Positions 35,196-49,860 of a stretch of DNA of 64,000 nt are shown piece after piece. The stretch's first letter is position 1, and each line of letters starts with the position of its first letter. A model generated the notes under the pieces. It saw only the letters and a list, made by a program, of their open reading frames with translations. It searched no databases and was not told where the DNA came from. A program made the position numbers and the translations under genes. This DNA is from Limnoperna fortunei (lineage: Eukaryota > Mollusca > Bivalvia > Mytilida > Modiolidae), in NCBI GenBank assembly GCA_944474755.1, contig OX104111.1, forward strand, positions 114,644,545-114,708,544, read 5' to 3'.

Positions 35196-37344
35196 GAATA
35201 TACAACTGAACATGAGATATCATTTTATCATCAGCGGTATTATATGGCGAAACGATAGCTGACTTCACAATACAATTTTGCAGGTATACTGATCGTGAAA
35301 GTCTTATCTCACACACGGATACAAATAATTACAACACTGTATCATTAATGGAATAAATTAACTTTCAACAGTGATGATCTCTATCATAATCTGCTTTCAC
35401 ATTCAGGGCTATCGACATGTATATTCTAGGTAGCATTTTTTATTTATCAACTCTTGTATCATTCCCATTTGTCAAATATATCTATTTTTTAAAGTGATGT
35501 TAATTTAGAAGCAATCTAATTTTTATTCACCATCTATACTGAAATTGTTAGCTAAATTATTCGTTTTTATTAATGCTATTTTTATTATAATATGACATGC
35601 GAATTGCAGACTTACATATTGGCCGTCCACAAAAAAAAGATTAACGTGTAATATCAGTTACACTGCAGATATGATGGACGTCGACAAACACAACAGTTAT
35701 ATTGTCGTCACTGTTAGGTCACTAAGCAACATTTAAACTTTACGTGATCATAATCGTCAGTACAATGGGGTATAAGAAGCATGCACTAAGAATGGGGTCA
35801 GCAACGGCAAACTCTAATCTAAACTAAATATTACTAATACTGATTAAATACAACGGCTATTTGAACACTTTGTTGGGTAGTACTTAATGTGAAGTTTGTA
35901 ATATAATTAGTCACACGTTAAGTTAAGATGTATATAATTTAAATTACAGGAACACGCGATGTATTTCGTGTTAAATTCCATCCAATAGATGATATCGGTT
36001 CAAAGTATGGTCACCTGATAATGTATGAATAGGTAGTATGTGCGAACTTTACCTCGGAACGTCAATTTAGACTGGATTGACAGAGAAGTCAATGTGAAGT
36101 CATGAATGTCATTTGTAACGCCTTAATTGGCATATGTATAGAATGTTCGTGACATCAAGAAAGCACGCTGTAAATACGATCTAAGGAATTGAGTGGCGGA
36201 ATAACGGTGAACGTCGTCAATCATTCAAGGTTAGAGATAGCGTACTCAACGAAAGTCAATGATATAATGTGATAACAAAAAAAGTATAATATAATATTAT
36301 AGGGTCATTGCATGAATATTGGGAAATATTGTCCCTCACAAGATGCTATATTGACTCGCAAGCTCGTGCAATATAGCATCTTGCGAGGGACAATGTTTCC
36401 CGGGTTATTCATAGAATTACCCTATTATTATATAGTAATAATTTTTTGAGTGCTTTTAAGTGATTATTCATTACCTTTTGGTATTATGTAATATTTAACT
36501 ATAATATTACCATATTTTTCAAATGGTCAATATTTTGTTTACAGTCGATTTTGTCTTTTGTTGGTCTATGAATTCTTTAACTTTACTTCCGTCGACAATC
36601 GAATTCACTTTTATATGTTCAGTGTCAAGCGGATGAGCTAAATCCACCTTCGATAGCAGATAATGTTTTGATTTCGACATATATCAATACTGCTAGGTCT
36701 GTACTAGACTTATCTCAGGGCATTTACAGAAATAGAATGAAGAATTGAACAATATGTTTGTAACTGGACACATTAAACAAATCAATACGTTACGGCTTTT
36801 AAATGGAATTAGAAAGTAGAAAAATATAATTAATATGAGGAAAAGGCAAACAAAAAAATATGTATAAGCACTTTCCGAACACACTGACGTATATTTCAAG
36901 GTCATGTCCGTGAAATAAAAAAAATTCCTTTATATGACACAAACACAAAATCATTTACACCATCACTTTGTTATCTCGAACTCGGTTGACTCGATACCTC
37001 CGTTATATCCATACAATGTTTCAGTTAAGGCATTGTTTCCATCTCTACACACGAATTCGTCCTCTGATCAGTTGACAAACTATAACATAAAAACTATTGG
37101 ATGCACATTTTACTGAGGGAATTTGTTTTGATTAATTTTACGAAATGGGATAGAATATTATTTGCACTTGCGCATTGGAAATTCCAACCTCTACGTGAAC
37201 GTCATTAAGAAGTATGGTTGCCAGTTTTAGTTATTTTTTTTAAATCTTGTGCACTAATACACTTATTCATTTGTGAGACACTTTCTAACGTGCGTTTCTC
37301 CTTTGATTGTTTTATTAGAAAGATATTAGTATAGTTTTACATTG
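35196..37344. repeat. C block, copy 1
   Basis: AT-rich block matching 59396-62165, which is longer because of an inverted duplication and pentanucleotide arrays. It contains a palindromic MITE at 36302-36422 and ends in the C-tail that precedes an A block. No gene recognised. Confidence 0.8.
36302..36422. mobile_element. Palindromic MITE, Tc1/mariner-like TA target
   Basis: GGGTCATTGCATGAATATTG at the left pairs with the right end ATTCATAGAATTACCC. The inner arms GGGAAATATTGTCCCTC and CAAGATGCTATATTG pair with GAGGGACAATGTTTCCC and CAATATAGCATCTTG, leaving a loop of about 15 bases. TA lies on both sides, which fits but does not prove a Tc1/mariner-type duplication. A paralogue is at 61311-61433. 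Confidence 0.8.
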
Positions 37345-40300
37345 TTTCAATTTAATTTGAATTCTTTAATTGCTTCTGACTTAAATAAAAAGTCCTGGCA
37401 GCATAGTAATCTATATAACTACAATGTACTACACTTAACCCTTTCTTTTCTTGAAAGCATTATATTTTACAAAGCCGCTAAAGGAAATTTTTGAGTACTT
37501 TGAAAAATTGTTACAATGAACAGCATGGAGAACCCCTTACAATACTTGATACGCCATAGCGGGATAAAAGTATTGACTTAATAGAATATGGATTCATATG
37601 CATATGTTTACTCTGAATGAGTTTATTTTGCTCGCGAAAAGCCCCACTCTACATATTTGAGTGCGTACGTATGATTAAAGTTGTTAGAACGTCCACAAAT
37701 AGGGGTGCTGACTCTTCAAAAACAAACATTACAAAACAGTAAAACTCTAAGATACTGCTGTCAACAACAAGATTATCAATCAGACTTCAGCAAGGTATGA
37801 TCGGGTCTTTTTAACAAGGATTGAAATTGCGTATGACTATGGTCAGGTTTTCTCAGCAGATTTATTAATGCACCATTAAGCTGTAGAAGTCATGGCATCT
37901 ATGTACTAAACATATCGTATAAATTTATTCAAAGAGTGCAAAATTAAAACAAACTAATTGATAATTTAACAGGAGGCAAATAGGTTTTCTACTATTATCT
38001 TGCATTTTAGAAATTTAAAGTGTAACCTTCAATGTGAAACCAGTGTTCCTATATTACTGACTAAAAACATATAATCCTTTACAATCACCATACAAGCCAT
38101 ACTATGTTGCAAGGACATTTACAGTAGGTATGTGATCGTTTAAATAACATAGAAACACACGAGCATTGTGAATCTTGGTTTTAGAAAATATAAAATATTT
38201 TATTTTTTTTATGTCAGTAATTGATTATCATTTTTTTCCAGTTTTACCAATTCAGAAGAAGGAATAACTAAACACCAGAGAACAAGTTTCATGACAACGC
38301 TATAATCACAGTAAAGAGGTTGGTAGATATCATTTTGCTTACAACATGATGTCGTGATGACACAATATTATCAATGTACTTGTAATATGATTTGTATAAT
38401 TTCTGAATTCCATTCGTAAATATAAAGAAGAGACAATGAATGAGACTAATTGTATATTAATTTGTCAACAAAAGAGGAGAGTAATTTTCCACAATGTATG
38501 TTAAAGTATTGCAATGTTAAGATAATTTATACGACTTGTGAGCAGCGTCTGAAATGTGTAAATTTACGTGAAGCAGTCTATCACAGCTACAATTATAAAT
38601 GTGTTTATAATTTACTAAGCAGTAGAATATACAGTGTGTTATTAAAAAGATTCAAAGTGTGTATAATGGCTAACAGATTCTAAAATTACATAATAGACAG
38701 GCGTAAAGTATCGCACCAATTAAAAGTTTGTCTTTGCTATTTTTATCTTGTCTTGTTATCTAACAAATTTTAAAGATAGTGTATTGAATCTAGTTAACAT
38801 TGATGAATTCTGCATAGTTGTATTTGAATATGCAAGTTAAAGTACGACACCTTTTAACAAAATGTAAGTATCATATCAGCAAAAATACATACAAGTTAAT
38901 ACTGCTTTAAATTACAAAGGGAGGATAATGTTATATAATCATCAACTATAATCTTGCGCTGCATTTACTACTCTAATATAATATGAGTTTCATACGAAAG
39001 TCAAAGCACCCAAAGGAAGCTCCACAATGCGACAGTAAAACCAGTAATTCCTTGTTAAATAAATGTAGAGTGAAGCACTCCGTGCCAAAAAATAGACTCG
39101 AACTGAGACCACTAAAGTTGAAAACAACAGTTTTATTTATCTAGGTTTATATTAAAAGCGTTCTTCTCCTAGATTTCTAGGAAAATAAAAACACAGTCGG
39201 CACTGCTTTTGACCTCTTGATATTTATTATGAACGACTTTTTCCATCATTTTGCCAGCTATATCTTGGCGTCCAGTTTTTATTGCGAAGTATCCAGAGAA
39301 AATAACGTCATTACCAATACTTAAATTATATTATGTATGATGCTAATAGAGCAGTACATGCAATGCTTGCTTTTTTAGGTTAATGCAATAAGAAGAAAAG
39401 GATAAATAATTTCAAAATAGTAATTTTCACCACAGCTTTACGAATACTGTGGATCGTTTCGATAGCACCAACTAGCGTCTGTGATACGATTAAACGTATA
39501 ATGATAGTATCGTTCTTAAGTGCATTTGTCATAGCTTTGATTCATATATATATATATTAGATGTGGAAAAATGTGTGAACATGATTAAATGGATTTATAG
39601 AAACACATTCACTAAGGTTTCCTTAATGGATGTAGAAGGTATGTATGTTTTTAAGTTGTAGCTGCATGAATTATTTGAAATCTAATTTTTTAAGAGAAAT
39701 CCTCAAAAAGTACATTGATGGGTCTGTTTATTGTGTCTTCACGTCATTTCAACATGTCATTTCTATCATGTCATTACGGGTGACGTACAGAAATTTAGCA
39801 TGCAATTTCTGGCAAAAAAAACAATGCCTGTAATATCATTTCTAGAAAATGCACTTCATATTACCGTTCCTCTGCGATGTAGGCTAGATTTGAACACATT
39901 GTGTAGAATGTTGAATAAAAAAGCCTCCTAAATACGAAAAATATCGAAGAAAACCGACCGGACAACAAGAGACGAAAGTCAATGGACAATTACAAATCCG
40001 GATATATTATGTTAACTGTTGAATAACGGAACAACTTTTAAACAGACTAGAATCTCGCATGCTCTTAAAACATTACTTCTATGACAAATCAGCTGAAACG
40101 GGATAATTCGAGAAGCAAAAAAATATATAAAAGATGAGGAATAACAGAAATAGTGTATAGAAAATTTTGTTTTATGACTTATGATATGTGCTTTCTGTAG
40201 GTTTAGCAAATAATCAATCATTAAATGAAACGTTATATGAATACTGAACGAAACCTTTTGTAAACCATATCGGATAATTTTGCAATTTTTTCCTATAAAC

Positions 40301-40820
40301 CCATCTGAAAGAATAAAATACTATGAGCCTGCATTTGTCAAAGCAATAAATGATCGCTGGCGTTGCATTAGGGCCAACAAGGCTAACATAATTTTGTTTA
40401 TGAATTTCGACACGGATGTCTCAACGATATTAGCAGATGACAGAAATCCACATGGAAAATTGTACACCAACAATAAAAAATGTACGATATTCAACACCAA
40501 CGCTTAGCGACACTCATTTAATACTTCTCAATTCTATTTATAAAGGTATATTTGCCTGTTTTTTTGCTTATCGTGAAACATGAAAAATGCATATTATATG
40601 TTTGTAAAAAAACATTGAAATATACCTACTAACTTCCTCTAATACTTAACACTATTATGAGTTAGACTTTTGGGGAGAAATCCCGTATGTAGATATGCAT
40701 CATCTCTCTTTTTCACACGTTAATCTTGGATAAATTTCAGCCTGTCAATTAAATATCTTATCCATGAAGTTTTACATGACTACTTCAGTTTTGTTTTTAT
40801 AATTTAATCCGATGACTTAA
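37345..40820. repeat. A1 block, copy 2 (A1')
   Basis: Close match to 14334-18105. It contains the SINE relic (39255-39310) and the ~70-bp E1 fragment (39945-40010). A 75-codon frame at 40280-40507 is not preserved in A1 or A2 and is not called. Relative to A1 it lacks about 245 bp near 38705. Confidence 0.85.
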
Positions 40821-41765
40821 ACCACTTTGAGTTTTGATACCTTCTTTATTCGTATGTGTATACCAGCTCTATATTATTCATGTATACCCGCTTTGTATCG
40901 TTTTTCAATATCCGATTTGTATCGTCGCTTTACGTTCGCTTTCTTACTTTCTGTCAAAATGCCTGATATCGTACGTGTATATCCGATTTCACTCAGCTTG
41001 ATATCGTTTCCGTATACAGGCTTAATATCCGTGTATACTGGCTTTATATTGTTCGTGTTTGCCTGTTTATATTGTCAGGTTCTACACTTTTTATATCGTT
41101 CGTGTATATTTATTCAATATTGTTCCTTTATACCCATTTTACATCATTCGTAACAATCCCTTAAAATAGTTTTTGTCTACACGCTTTGCATCGTTCGTAT
41201 ATATCTGCTTATATCGATCTTGTTTACCTACTTTATTTCGTTCACGTATTCCCATTGTATATTGTCACTGTATACCCGCGTTATATCGATCTTGTATACC
41301 AACTTTATATAGCTGACACATAACTGCATTATATCGTTTGTATTTTACCGATGTATATCGTTTGCCAATACCGGCTTAATATCGTTCGGATATACCTCAT
41401 ATATAGCGTTCTTGTTTAACTGCTTTATTTAATTTTTGTATGACCGCTTGATATCGTTCGTATATTCTGGCGTTATATATTTCTAAAACACCCGCTTTAT
41501 ATAGTTCTTGTGTACCCACTTTATAAGGTTCTTGTGTGTCCGCTTTTTATCGTTCATGTATACCACAGTGATATCGTTCTTATATGCCCGCTTTCTTACT
41601 TATTGTTCCTTTATAACCGCTTTATACTTATCCAGTGTAAAGCGGGTATATGCTACGCTACTTGTATACCCTATTTATATTGTTCTTTTATAGCCGCTAT
41701 ATATTTTTCGTTTATGTCCAATGTATGTTGCTTTTTGTGTATTAGCTTTTCTACCGTTGTGTCGT
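40821..41765. repeat. 24-bp minisatellite, block S7
   Basis: Near-identical to S3 with the same unit order. Only scattered substitutions and a few single-base indels separate the two. Confidence 0.9.
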
Positions 41766-42410
41766 AAAACGGTTGTGCAGCATATCATTTCAATATTTTA
41801 CTTTATTAAGTAACCACAGATGTGAAAGTAACATATAAGAGTCTAAATGTCCCTAACCCTCTGTTTATAATCTGTCCAGAATAATGTAATAATACTGCAA
41901 CTTCTGAAAAGTATTTTATTTTAATTGCGGCTTGAAACTGATAGCTATGATTATAATGGTCTTAAACTGCTTCATATGCCTTATGTTATCTTTAGAACAC
42001 CTCCGTTGTTCTGCTTTGTCTTATATATCTAGTTTGTACCACTTGAGCAAAAGATGGATGAGAACCTAAGTAAACAATTTGGAAAAGAAATTATTTGTGT
42101 GTATATCAATACTGTTCTATAATACTTATCTCAGGGCATTTACTGAAATATTATAAAGATCTGAACAACATGCTTGCCACTGGACAAATTAAATCAATCA
42201 ATACATAAAGGTTTTAAATAGAAATAGAAAGTAGAAGAATTTGTTATGATGAAAAGGCAAATAAAAAGATATATTTATCAGCAAGTCGTTAAGAAGTCTT
42301 TGCCAGTTTTAGTGTTATTTTATGTTAAATTTTGTGCTGTGATGCACTTATTCATTTGCTAACATACGTTTCTCCTTCGATGTTTTGTTAGAAAGGCATT
42401 ACTATCGTTT
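41766..42410. repeat. C-tail segment, copy 2
   Basis: Close match to 19061-19735, with small deletions. No coding signal. Confidence 0.75.
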
Positions 42411-45400
42411 CATATTGTTCCAATCTAAATAGAATTATTTAATAGTTTCTGACTTCCATAAAATGTCATGGGAGGATATTAACTATATAAGCACAATGTA
42501 CGTAAAAGATTACACTTAACCCTTTCTGGTGTTAAAAGTGTTTATGATATTTTACAATCCTCAAAAGGTATTTTTTACATGTGAAAAAACACCGCTTTAA
42601 GGTTAATATGAATGTGTAATCTGAAAATTTTTTACAATAAACAGTAAGTATTTCTTACGGTACTTGATACGCACTAGCATTATAAAAGTATTGACTGCAT
42701 AGAATATGGATAAATCTACATATGTTTATTCTGAGTGAATTTATTTTGCTTGCCAAAAGCAACTCTCTACTTAATAAGTATTATATATTTGAGTGCGTAC
42801 GTGTGATTAAAGTTGTGACGCGAATATACTGCTGTCAACACTGGAGATTATCGAATTCGCCAAGGTGTGATCGGCTCTGTTTAATAGATAATAAGAAATG
42901 ACATTTTTCGTTCCATTCTCAGCAGATTTATTCCTACACCATTAACCTTCAGAATTCATAGTATCTCTGTACTGAAAACATCATTTAAATTCATTAAAAG
43001 AATACAAACCAAAAACAAACATATTGATAATTTAACAGGAGGCAAGTAGTTGTTCGCCTACTATCTTGTATTTTGGAAATTTAAAGTTTATTCAATGTAA
43101 CACCAATGTTTATGTATTACTGACTAAAACATATTAGCCTTTTCAATCACCAGACAAAGCATACTATGGTACAAAGCCCATTTACAGTAGGTATGTGATC
43201 ATTTAAATAATTTAAATAGAATCACACGAGCATTGTAATTCTCGTTAAATTTGTTGTTTTAGAAATATAAAATATTTTCTTTGTTTGATGTCAGTAATTC
43301 ATTTAGCAATGTTTTTCCAGTTTTACCAATTCAGAAGAAGGAATAACTAAACTCCTGCAGAGAACAAGTTTCATGACAACGTTATAATAACAATGGTGAG
43401 GCTGGTAGGTATCATTTTTGCTTAAATATGTCATGAGTACATACTATCATCAGTGTACTTGTAATATTGATCTGTATAATTGCATTCGTAAATACAAAGG
43501 GGAGAAAATGAATGACAATAGTTGTATATTAATTTGTCAACAAACGAGGCGAGTGATTTTCCACGATGTATGTTAAAGTATTACACTGTTATAATTTATA
43601 CGACTTGCATGAAGCTTTAGAAATGTGTAAATTGTGTAGCAATCTATCACTGCTACAATTAAGAAAGACTTTTGTAATTTATTAAACAGTAAAATGTACA
43701 GGGTGTGTTATTGAAAAAAGATTCAAAGTTTGCACAATGGTTTACAGATTCTAATATTACATAACAGACATACATAAAGTACATCCAAGAGATGTAAACA
43801 GCATCAAGGGCATTAGTCTAGACTAAATATGCACAAACAATTGTCAATTTGATGCGTAGAACTGATTGTACTACTGTTGTCCAATCGCACCAATTAAAAT
43901 TTCTCCTTGCTTGTTTAGTTTTCTTGCAAAATAGTCAATGGAATCTAGTTAGCGTATGGTGTTTACATTTCACAACGTATACGTTATTCTAGATCCTGCG
44001 ATCGATATTCCGATTTTCTAGACCAATCACTGTTGTTGACTGATAAAGTATGCAACAAATGTTTGTTGCACCTAGGTTGATGTTATCTCTCCAGATCTCC
44101 AGAAGGTCTATGGTCGGAACCACGACTTAATTGATCAGTGTCTCAAATACGATCTGGCATTTTCGCTGAATCATAGGTAGTGTTTCCTATTCCCGGATTT
44201 GACTTTTTCCTAGACAAGACAATGAGTAACTCGACGGGTGTCTAATTAGAGGCAGGCACTGCTTACTCGTCCGGAGCACCTGAGTGTACCCATGGTTTTT
44301 ATTGGGCTCGGGTTACTCTGTATTTTTCGTTTTTTTTGGTTTTTGTATTGTGATTCGATTAAACGTATAAGGATATTATTTTTCATAAGTGATTTTTTGG
44401 TGGCTTTGATTTGTATATACATTCGATGGATGTGGAAAAAATGTTTGTAGAGGATTACATGATTTTTTTTACTCAAATTCACTGAGGTTCCCGTGATGGA
44501 GGTAGAAGGTATGTATGTTTATAAGTTGTATTTGCATGAATTATTTGAAATCTAATTATTAAAGTGAAATCTAACAAATCTACATTGATGGGACTGTTTA
44601 TCATGTCTATTTGTCATGTCAACATGCGATTTCTATCATATCATTACTGTTGAGGTAAATAAATTTATCATGCGCCTTCTGTCAATACAATGCATGTAAT
44701 ATCATTGATGGTAGACACATTCCATATAACTGTTCATCTTCGATGTAGGCTAGTTTTGAACTGATTACATAGACTGTGAAGTAAAAAACACACCTAAATA
44801 GCAAAAAAGCGACTGAACAACAAGAGCCAAATGTCAATGGACAATTACAAATCCGGATATATTATATAACTGTTTTGAAAAACTAAACAACTGGAAAACA
44901 AAATAGAATCTCGCATGCTCGTACACATTACTTCTATGACGAATCATCTCAAACGGGACAAGTCGAGAAGCGAAAAAAAAGATAAATACCAGGAAAGGGT
45001 GTTAAGAAAATTTCCTTTCATAAATTCTGAAATGTGCTTTCTGTAGGTTTAGCAAATAATCAATCACAAAAATCAAACAATCTATGAATAAATACCTTTT
45101 GTAAAACATAGCGGATAATTTTACAATTTTAACCCTATAAACTCATCTTAAGAATAAAGTACTGTGAACCTGCATTTGTCGGAGCACTAAATGTTCGCTG
45201 AAGTCGTATTTGGGCCAAGAAGTCCAAATAAATTTGTTTCTGAATTTCGACATGAATGCCACAACGGTATTAGCAACAACACATGACAGAAATGTACCTG
45301 AACAATTTGAGAAATATAGCAAATTGTACAACAATAACAAATAATGAACGATATTCGACACCAACGCATAAAGACACCTCATTTAAAATTGTGTAATACT

Positions 45401-45420
45401 ACTGTTGAACGATTTTCCAA
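42411..45420. repeat. A2 block, copy 2 (A2')
   Basis: Close match to 19736-23420. It is shorter because the 191-bp E1 insertion is absent and about 500 bp after 44350 is deleted. It keeps a truncated E1 copy (43961-44350) and the ~70-bp E1 fragment (44797-44862). Confidence 0.85.
43961..44350 (+). mobile_element. E1 dispersed element, 3'-truncated
   Basis: Matches 21478-21860 closely. It stops within TTTTTGGTTTTTGTATTGTG and then continues with GATTCGATTAAACGTATAAG, which in the other copy lies about 500 bp further on. The loss therefore spans the E1 end plus the neighbouring A2 sequence. Confidence 0.8.
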
Positions 45421-46430
45421 GATGTTTTATTTTATTTTCAATAATAATGCTCTCATTCCGGTGCATATTTAAAGTTGGGAAGTCAATTCATATTGGCGTA
45501 ATGCATCCATAAAAGGTATAACTTTACTATTTTTGCGTTCGTTTTTCGTTTTTCGTTGGTTTGTATATCGTTTTACGTTTGTCTGAATGTTCATTTGCTA
45601 GACCGTTTGTTCATCCGCCCACGTTTAAAAAACAAGTAAATAGAAACTTACTTCAGATAGTACACTAAAGAAAATTTATATTTTAGTATTTCACATTTGA
45701 CAAACCTCCATTTATGTTTTCGTAACAGATTTTACTCGTGGTTATACATGAACATTTGTTCTTTTTTGTTAACTTTTATACCAACAAATTTCAATCAACT
45801 AACCAACTCACATACTGCTGTAATGAAAGCGGGAGGTTTGGCATGCCATACAATCTGGTTTTTACCACCATTTCTTTAACATATATGTTATTTATAGGAT
45901 AATCAATTGCACATAGTTACAATATTTGCAACATTCACGCACGATGCGTAATTGATAAATTTGTTGATTTCATGTACATTGACTATTAATTTACATATTA
46001 CTGAAAATTTCGAGGTACTTTTTGAATATTCTTGAGCATTAGTTTTACTAGCGACGTCGTTAAGGAATTCTTTGTGACATCACTTCTCTGTGATTAACCA
46101 GAATTTATTTCAATCAGTATTCTCCATATTTCATCACCTGTCAACGTAGCTTAAGTGCTATAGGTGCTTATATATTAACTATTGCTTTGATCATCAAAGT
46201 TAACAAAAATATCAATATATATTTGCATGCTGTTTCTCATTAACCTATTTTTTTGTTTTTTTTTTGGTAAATGAGTTGTAAAATAGATAGACCATAGATA
46301 GGTACCATGTCTCTTTTTCACACGAGATGCATGAAGCAATTTGGCCTGTCCGTTAAATGTCTTATCAATGAAGTTTACATGACTACTTTAGGTTTGCTTT
46401 TATACTTTTATCAGATGACTTAAACCTCTT
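45421..46430. other. Spacer between A2' and minisatellite S8
   Basis: Matches 23421-24640 with the indels noted there. AT-rich, no gene recognised. The last 150 bases (CTCTTTTTCACACGAGATGC) resemble the ends of A1 and A3. Confidence 0.6.
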
Positions 46431-49400
46431 TAAATCTTTATTCGAACGTGTATACCAATTCTATGTTATAGGTGTTTACCCGCTTTGTATCGCAATTTTA
46501 CATCGGATCTATATAATTGTTCTATGTTCGCTGTCTTACTTTCGTGTCTAAATGCTTTATAACGTACGTTTACATTCGATTTATCAGCATGATATCGTCT
46601 CCGTATACCATCTTTATATTCTTGTATACTCGCTTTATACTGTTCATGTATGCCGCTTTATTTTGTAAGAGTGTATACATTTTATATCGTTCGTGTATAT
46701 TTATTCGATATTGTTCGTTTATACCAACTTTATACTGCTTTTGTATTCCGCTTTATAACGTTCGTTTATACACTCTTTCTATCGTACTTAACAATCAGCT
46801 AAAATGGGTTTGTGCACGCACTTTGTATAGTTCTTATCTACATTCTTTGTATCGTTCGTATATATCTGTTATATCGATTTTGTATACCTACTTTATATCG
46901 TTCACGTATTCCCAATATATGTTGTTTGTGTATACATGCTTTATATCGATCTTGTATACCCGCTTTATATTGTTGACACATAACTGCTTTATATCGTTCG
47001 TATTTTCCCGATTTTCGTTTGCATTTACCGTCTTAATAACGTTCAGGTATACCTCCCTTATATCGTACATTAACCACTGTATTTATCTTTTTTATAACCG
47101 CTTTATATCGTTCATATATACCGGCGTTAGTAATTTCTAGCACGCCCGCTTTATATAGTTCATGTATACCCTGTCATAAGGTTTTTGCGTGCCCGCTTTT
47201 TATTGGTTGTGTATTCCATTGTAATATCGTTCTTATATGCCCACTTTCTTTCGTTTAATATTGTTCCTTTATACCCGCTCCATACTGCTCCAACATATAG
47301 CGGGAATATTCTACCGGTATACACGCTTTATACTGTTCTTTTATACCCGCTTATATTTTTCGTTTTATGCCTAATTATATTGTTTTTGCGTACCAGCTTT
47401 ATATTGTTCGTTTCTACACGTTTTATACCATTTGTATCTATACTTTTTGTATCGTTCTTAGAGATTCGCTTGACATCGTAATTCTATAATCACTTTATAT
47501 CTTTGTTGTAATCCTGCTTTATATCGTTCGTATATACCCGTTTGACATCGTTCGTTACAGTTCGCATCAACATTTGTTGCACTCCCACTTTATATAATTG
47601 GTGCGAACTGTACTCGTTTACCTCCTTTTTATATCGTTTATTTAGACAGTTTTACATCTTTCTTGTGTACCTGCTCTAGATCGTTTGAACATTTCTTCTG
47701 TATATCGTTTATATCGTTTGCGGGTAAGGGCTTAATATCTTTCCGGTTTGCCTACTTTATAGCGTTCGTGTTAAACCACTCTGTGTTTTATTGTATAACC
47801 ACTTTATATCGTCTGTTTGTTTTTTAAACTGGAGCATAGCCGCATTTTAAATGTTTGTGTGTATACGATTTTGATTGCTGGTTTTGTTTGTTTTGTTTGG
47901 ATGTTGTTTAACGCCACTTTCAGGAATTTGTTTCAGCTGTATCATGGCGTCCAGTTTTTATTGGAGGAAAGCCGAGTACCCAGAGTAAATTCCCGACCGT
48001 CGGTAGGAAAACTGGCAATCCTTGTCTATTAAGATTTGCAGTCAAACGCACCCTGCCGCAGTGAGGTTCGAACCCGCAATTTCAGACTTGACAGATCATG
48101 TGATCAATAACATACGAACTACCTTAATCACTCGGCCACCGAGGCCCCTTTATTGTTGGTCTATGCCCGATTTCTAACTGTCTTGTCTAAACGCTTAATG
48201 TCGTACGTGAATAACCACGTTATATTGTTGTTTGATTCCGGCTTGTTATCCTGTTTTGTGCTGCTATATATCGTTCTCGTATGCAAGCTTTATATCCTTC
48301 TTATAAACCATCTTTATTTTATTCTAGTTTGCCTAAGTTATACTATTATTGTAAACCAGCTGGAAATCGTTCGTGCATTTCCGCTTGGTATTGTTCTTTT
48401 ATATCCACTTTATATGGCTTGTGTATACCCGCTTAATATCTGTTTAACAATCCTCTTAAATAGTTTGAGTACACTCACTTGATAAATTTCGGGTCCTAAC
48501 GCTTTGTATCGTTTGTGTACATACTCTTTATTCCGTTTTATACCCGTTTTATACTCTCGTATCGTTCGCATATAAATGCTGTATATGGATTTTGTATACC
48601 CTCTTTATATCGTTCACGTATACTCGATGCATATCGTTTTTGTATACCCGCTTAGATCGACCCTGTATACCCAATGTATATTGTTTACGTATACCCGCTT
48701 CATATCGTTCGTATTTTTGTCTATGACGTCTTTATATCGTTCGTTTATACCTAGCGTTTGTGTTTACCCGTTATATGTATTTATGGTTTAACTGCTTGAT
48801 ATCGTTCATATATAGCAGCGTTATATCATTCTAACAAAAACTCGCTTAGAATCGTTCTTGAATACCCGCTTTACAAGCTACTTTTATGCGCGCTTTTTAT
48901 CGTTATTGTATACTCGCTATTGTATACTCGCATGATATCGTTCTATATGCACTTTCTAATTTCCGTTCATTCCCGTTTTCCTAAGTTCGTGTTTACAAGC
49001 GTGATATAGTAAGTGCATGGCCGCTTTATATACATCTTTATACCCGCTTGATATCCTTTCATTATACACACTTCACATCATTTTGTATGAAGCTTAACAT
49101 CCTATTTGTATACCCGCTTTATACTTTTCTTTCATGGCGAATTTATATTGCTCTTGTATTCCGCTTTTATATTGTATTTCTATGTCCAATTTATATTGTT
49201 CTTGAATGCCAGCATTATTTCGCACGTCTGCACGTTCTATATAGTTATTGTCTACACTCGTTATATCGTTAGAGTACATTCACTTTATATGATTCATTTA
49301 AACCCGCTTGATATCGTTGCTATGTACCCGCGTTTGTTTCGTCCGTATACATTTACTTTATATCGAGTGTGTATAGCGTTCTGCATCGTTCACGTACACC

Positions 49401-49860
49401 CACTGTATATCGTTTGTTTATACTCGCTTGATATCGTTGTTGTATAACAATATATATCGTTCTTGTTTACCCCCTTTTGTCTTTTGTGCATATCCGATTT
49501 ATATAGTTTGTACTTTTCCTTTTGTTATCGTTTCTTTTTACCTTCTATGCCGATTTCTGTTGTTCTTGTATACCAGCTTTATGTCTTTCATGTATTCCTG
49601 CTTCATATTGTTCTATCAGGCCTGTTTTATATCTTTAGTGCCTAAACGTGTTTAAGGTCTATACGTTTTATCGTTGGTTTCTACACATTTGCTATCGCTT
49701 GGTATCCGCTACATTTCGTTCGTTTATACCTACTTTATATTGTAATTATATTCTCGCTTTTATATCGTTCTTGTTTATCCGGTTATATAAATTTCCGCTT
49801 ATACAAGCTTTATATCGTTCGCGTTTACACTTGTTTACCGTTCATGTGTACCCTCTTGAT
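46431..49860. repeat. 24-bp minisatellite, block S8 (split by a SINE)
   Basis: Aligned unit by unit with S4. It contains the longest open frame of the window (207 codons, 46517-47140), made of an 8-residue repeat of the ISFVYTRF type, which is a consequence of the 24-bp period. The landmark TTGTTCTTGAATGCCAGCA is at 49196-49214. Confidence 0.9.
47881..48147 (-). mobile_element. tRNA-derived SINE, duplicate of the 26.1-kb copy
   Basis: Same insertion point and strand as 26143-26412, with a recognisable A box and B box (GGTTCGAACCC on the plus strand near 48065). It was carried along by the segmental duplication. Confidence 0.9.

Noticed and set aside
40280..40507. 75-codon frame with ordinary amino-acid composition at the end of A1'
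   Set aside because: The corresponding sequences in A1 (about 17600-17780) and A2 (about 23150-23380) carry frameshifts and stops, and no family resemblance was seen.
46517..47140. Longest open frame (207 codons) as a membrane protein gene
   Set aside because: It is a translation of the 24-bp repeat. The frame shifts between three phases along the array wherever a unit is 23 or 25 bp, and frames are equally open on the other strand.
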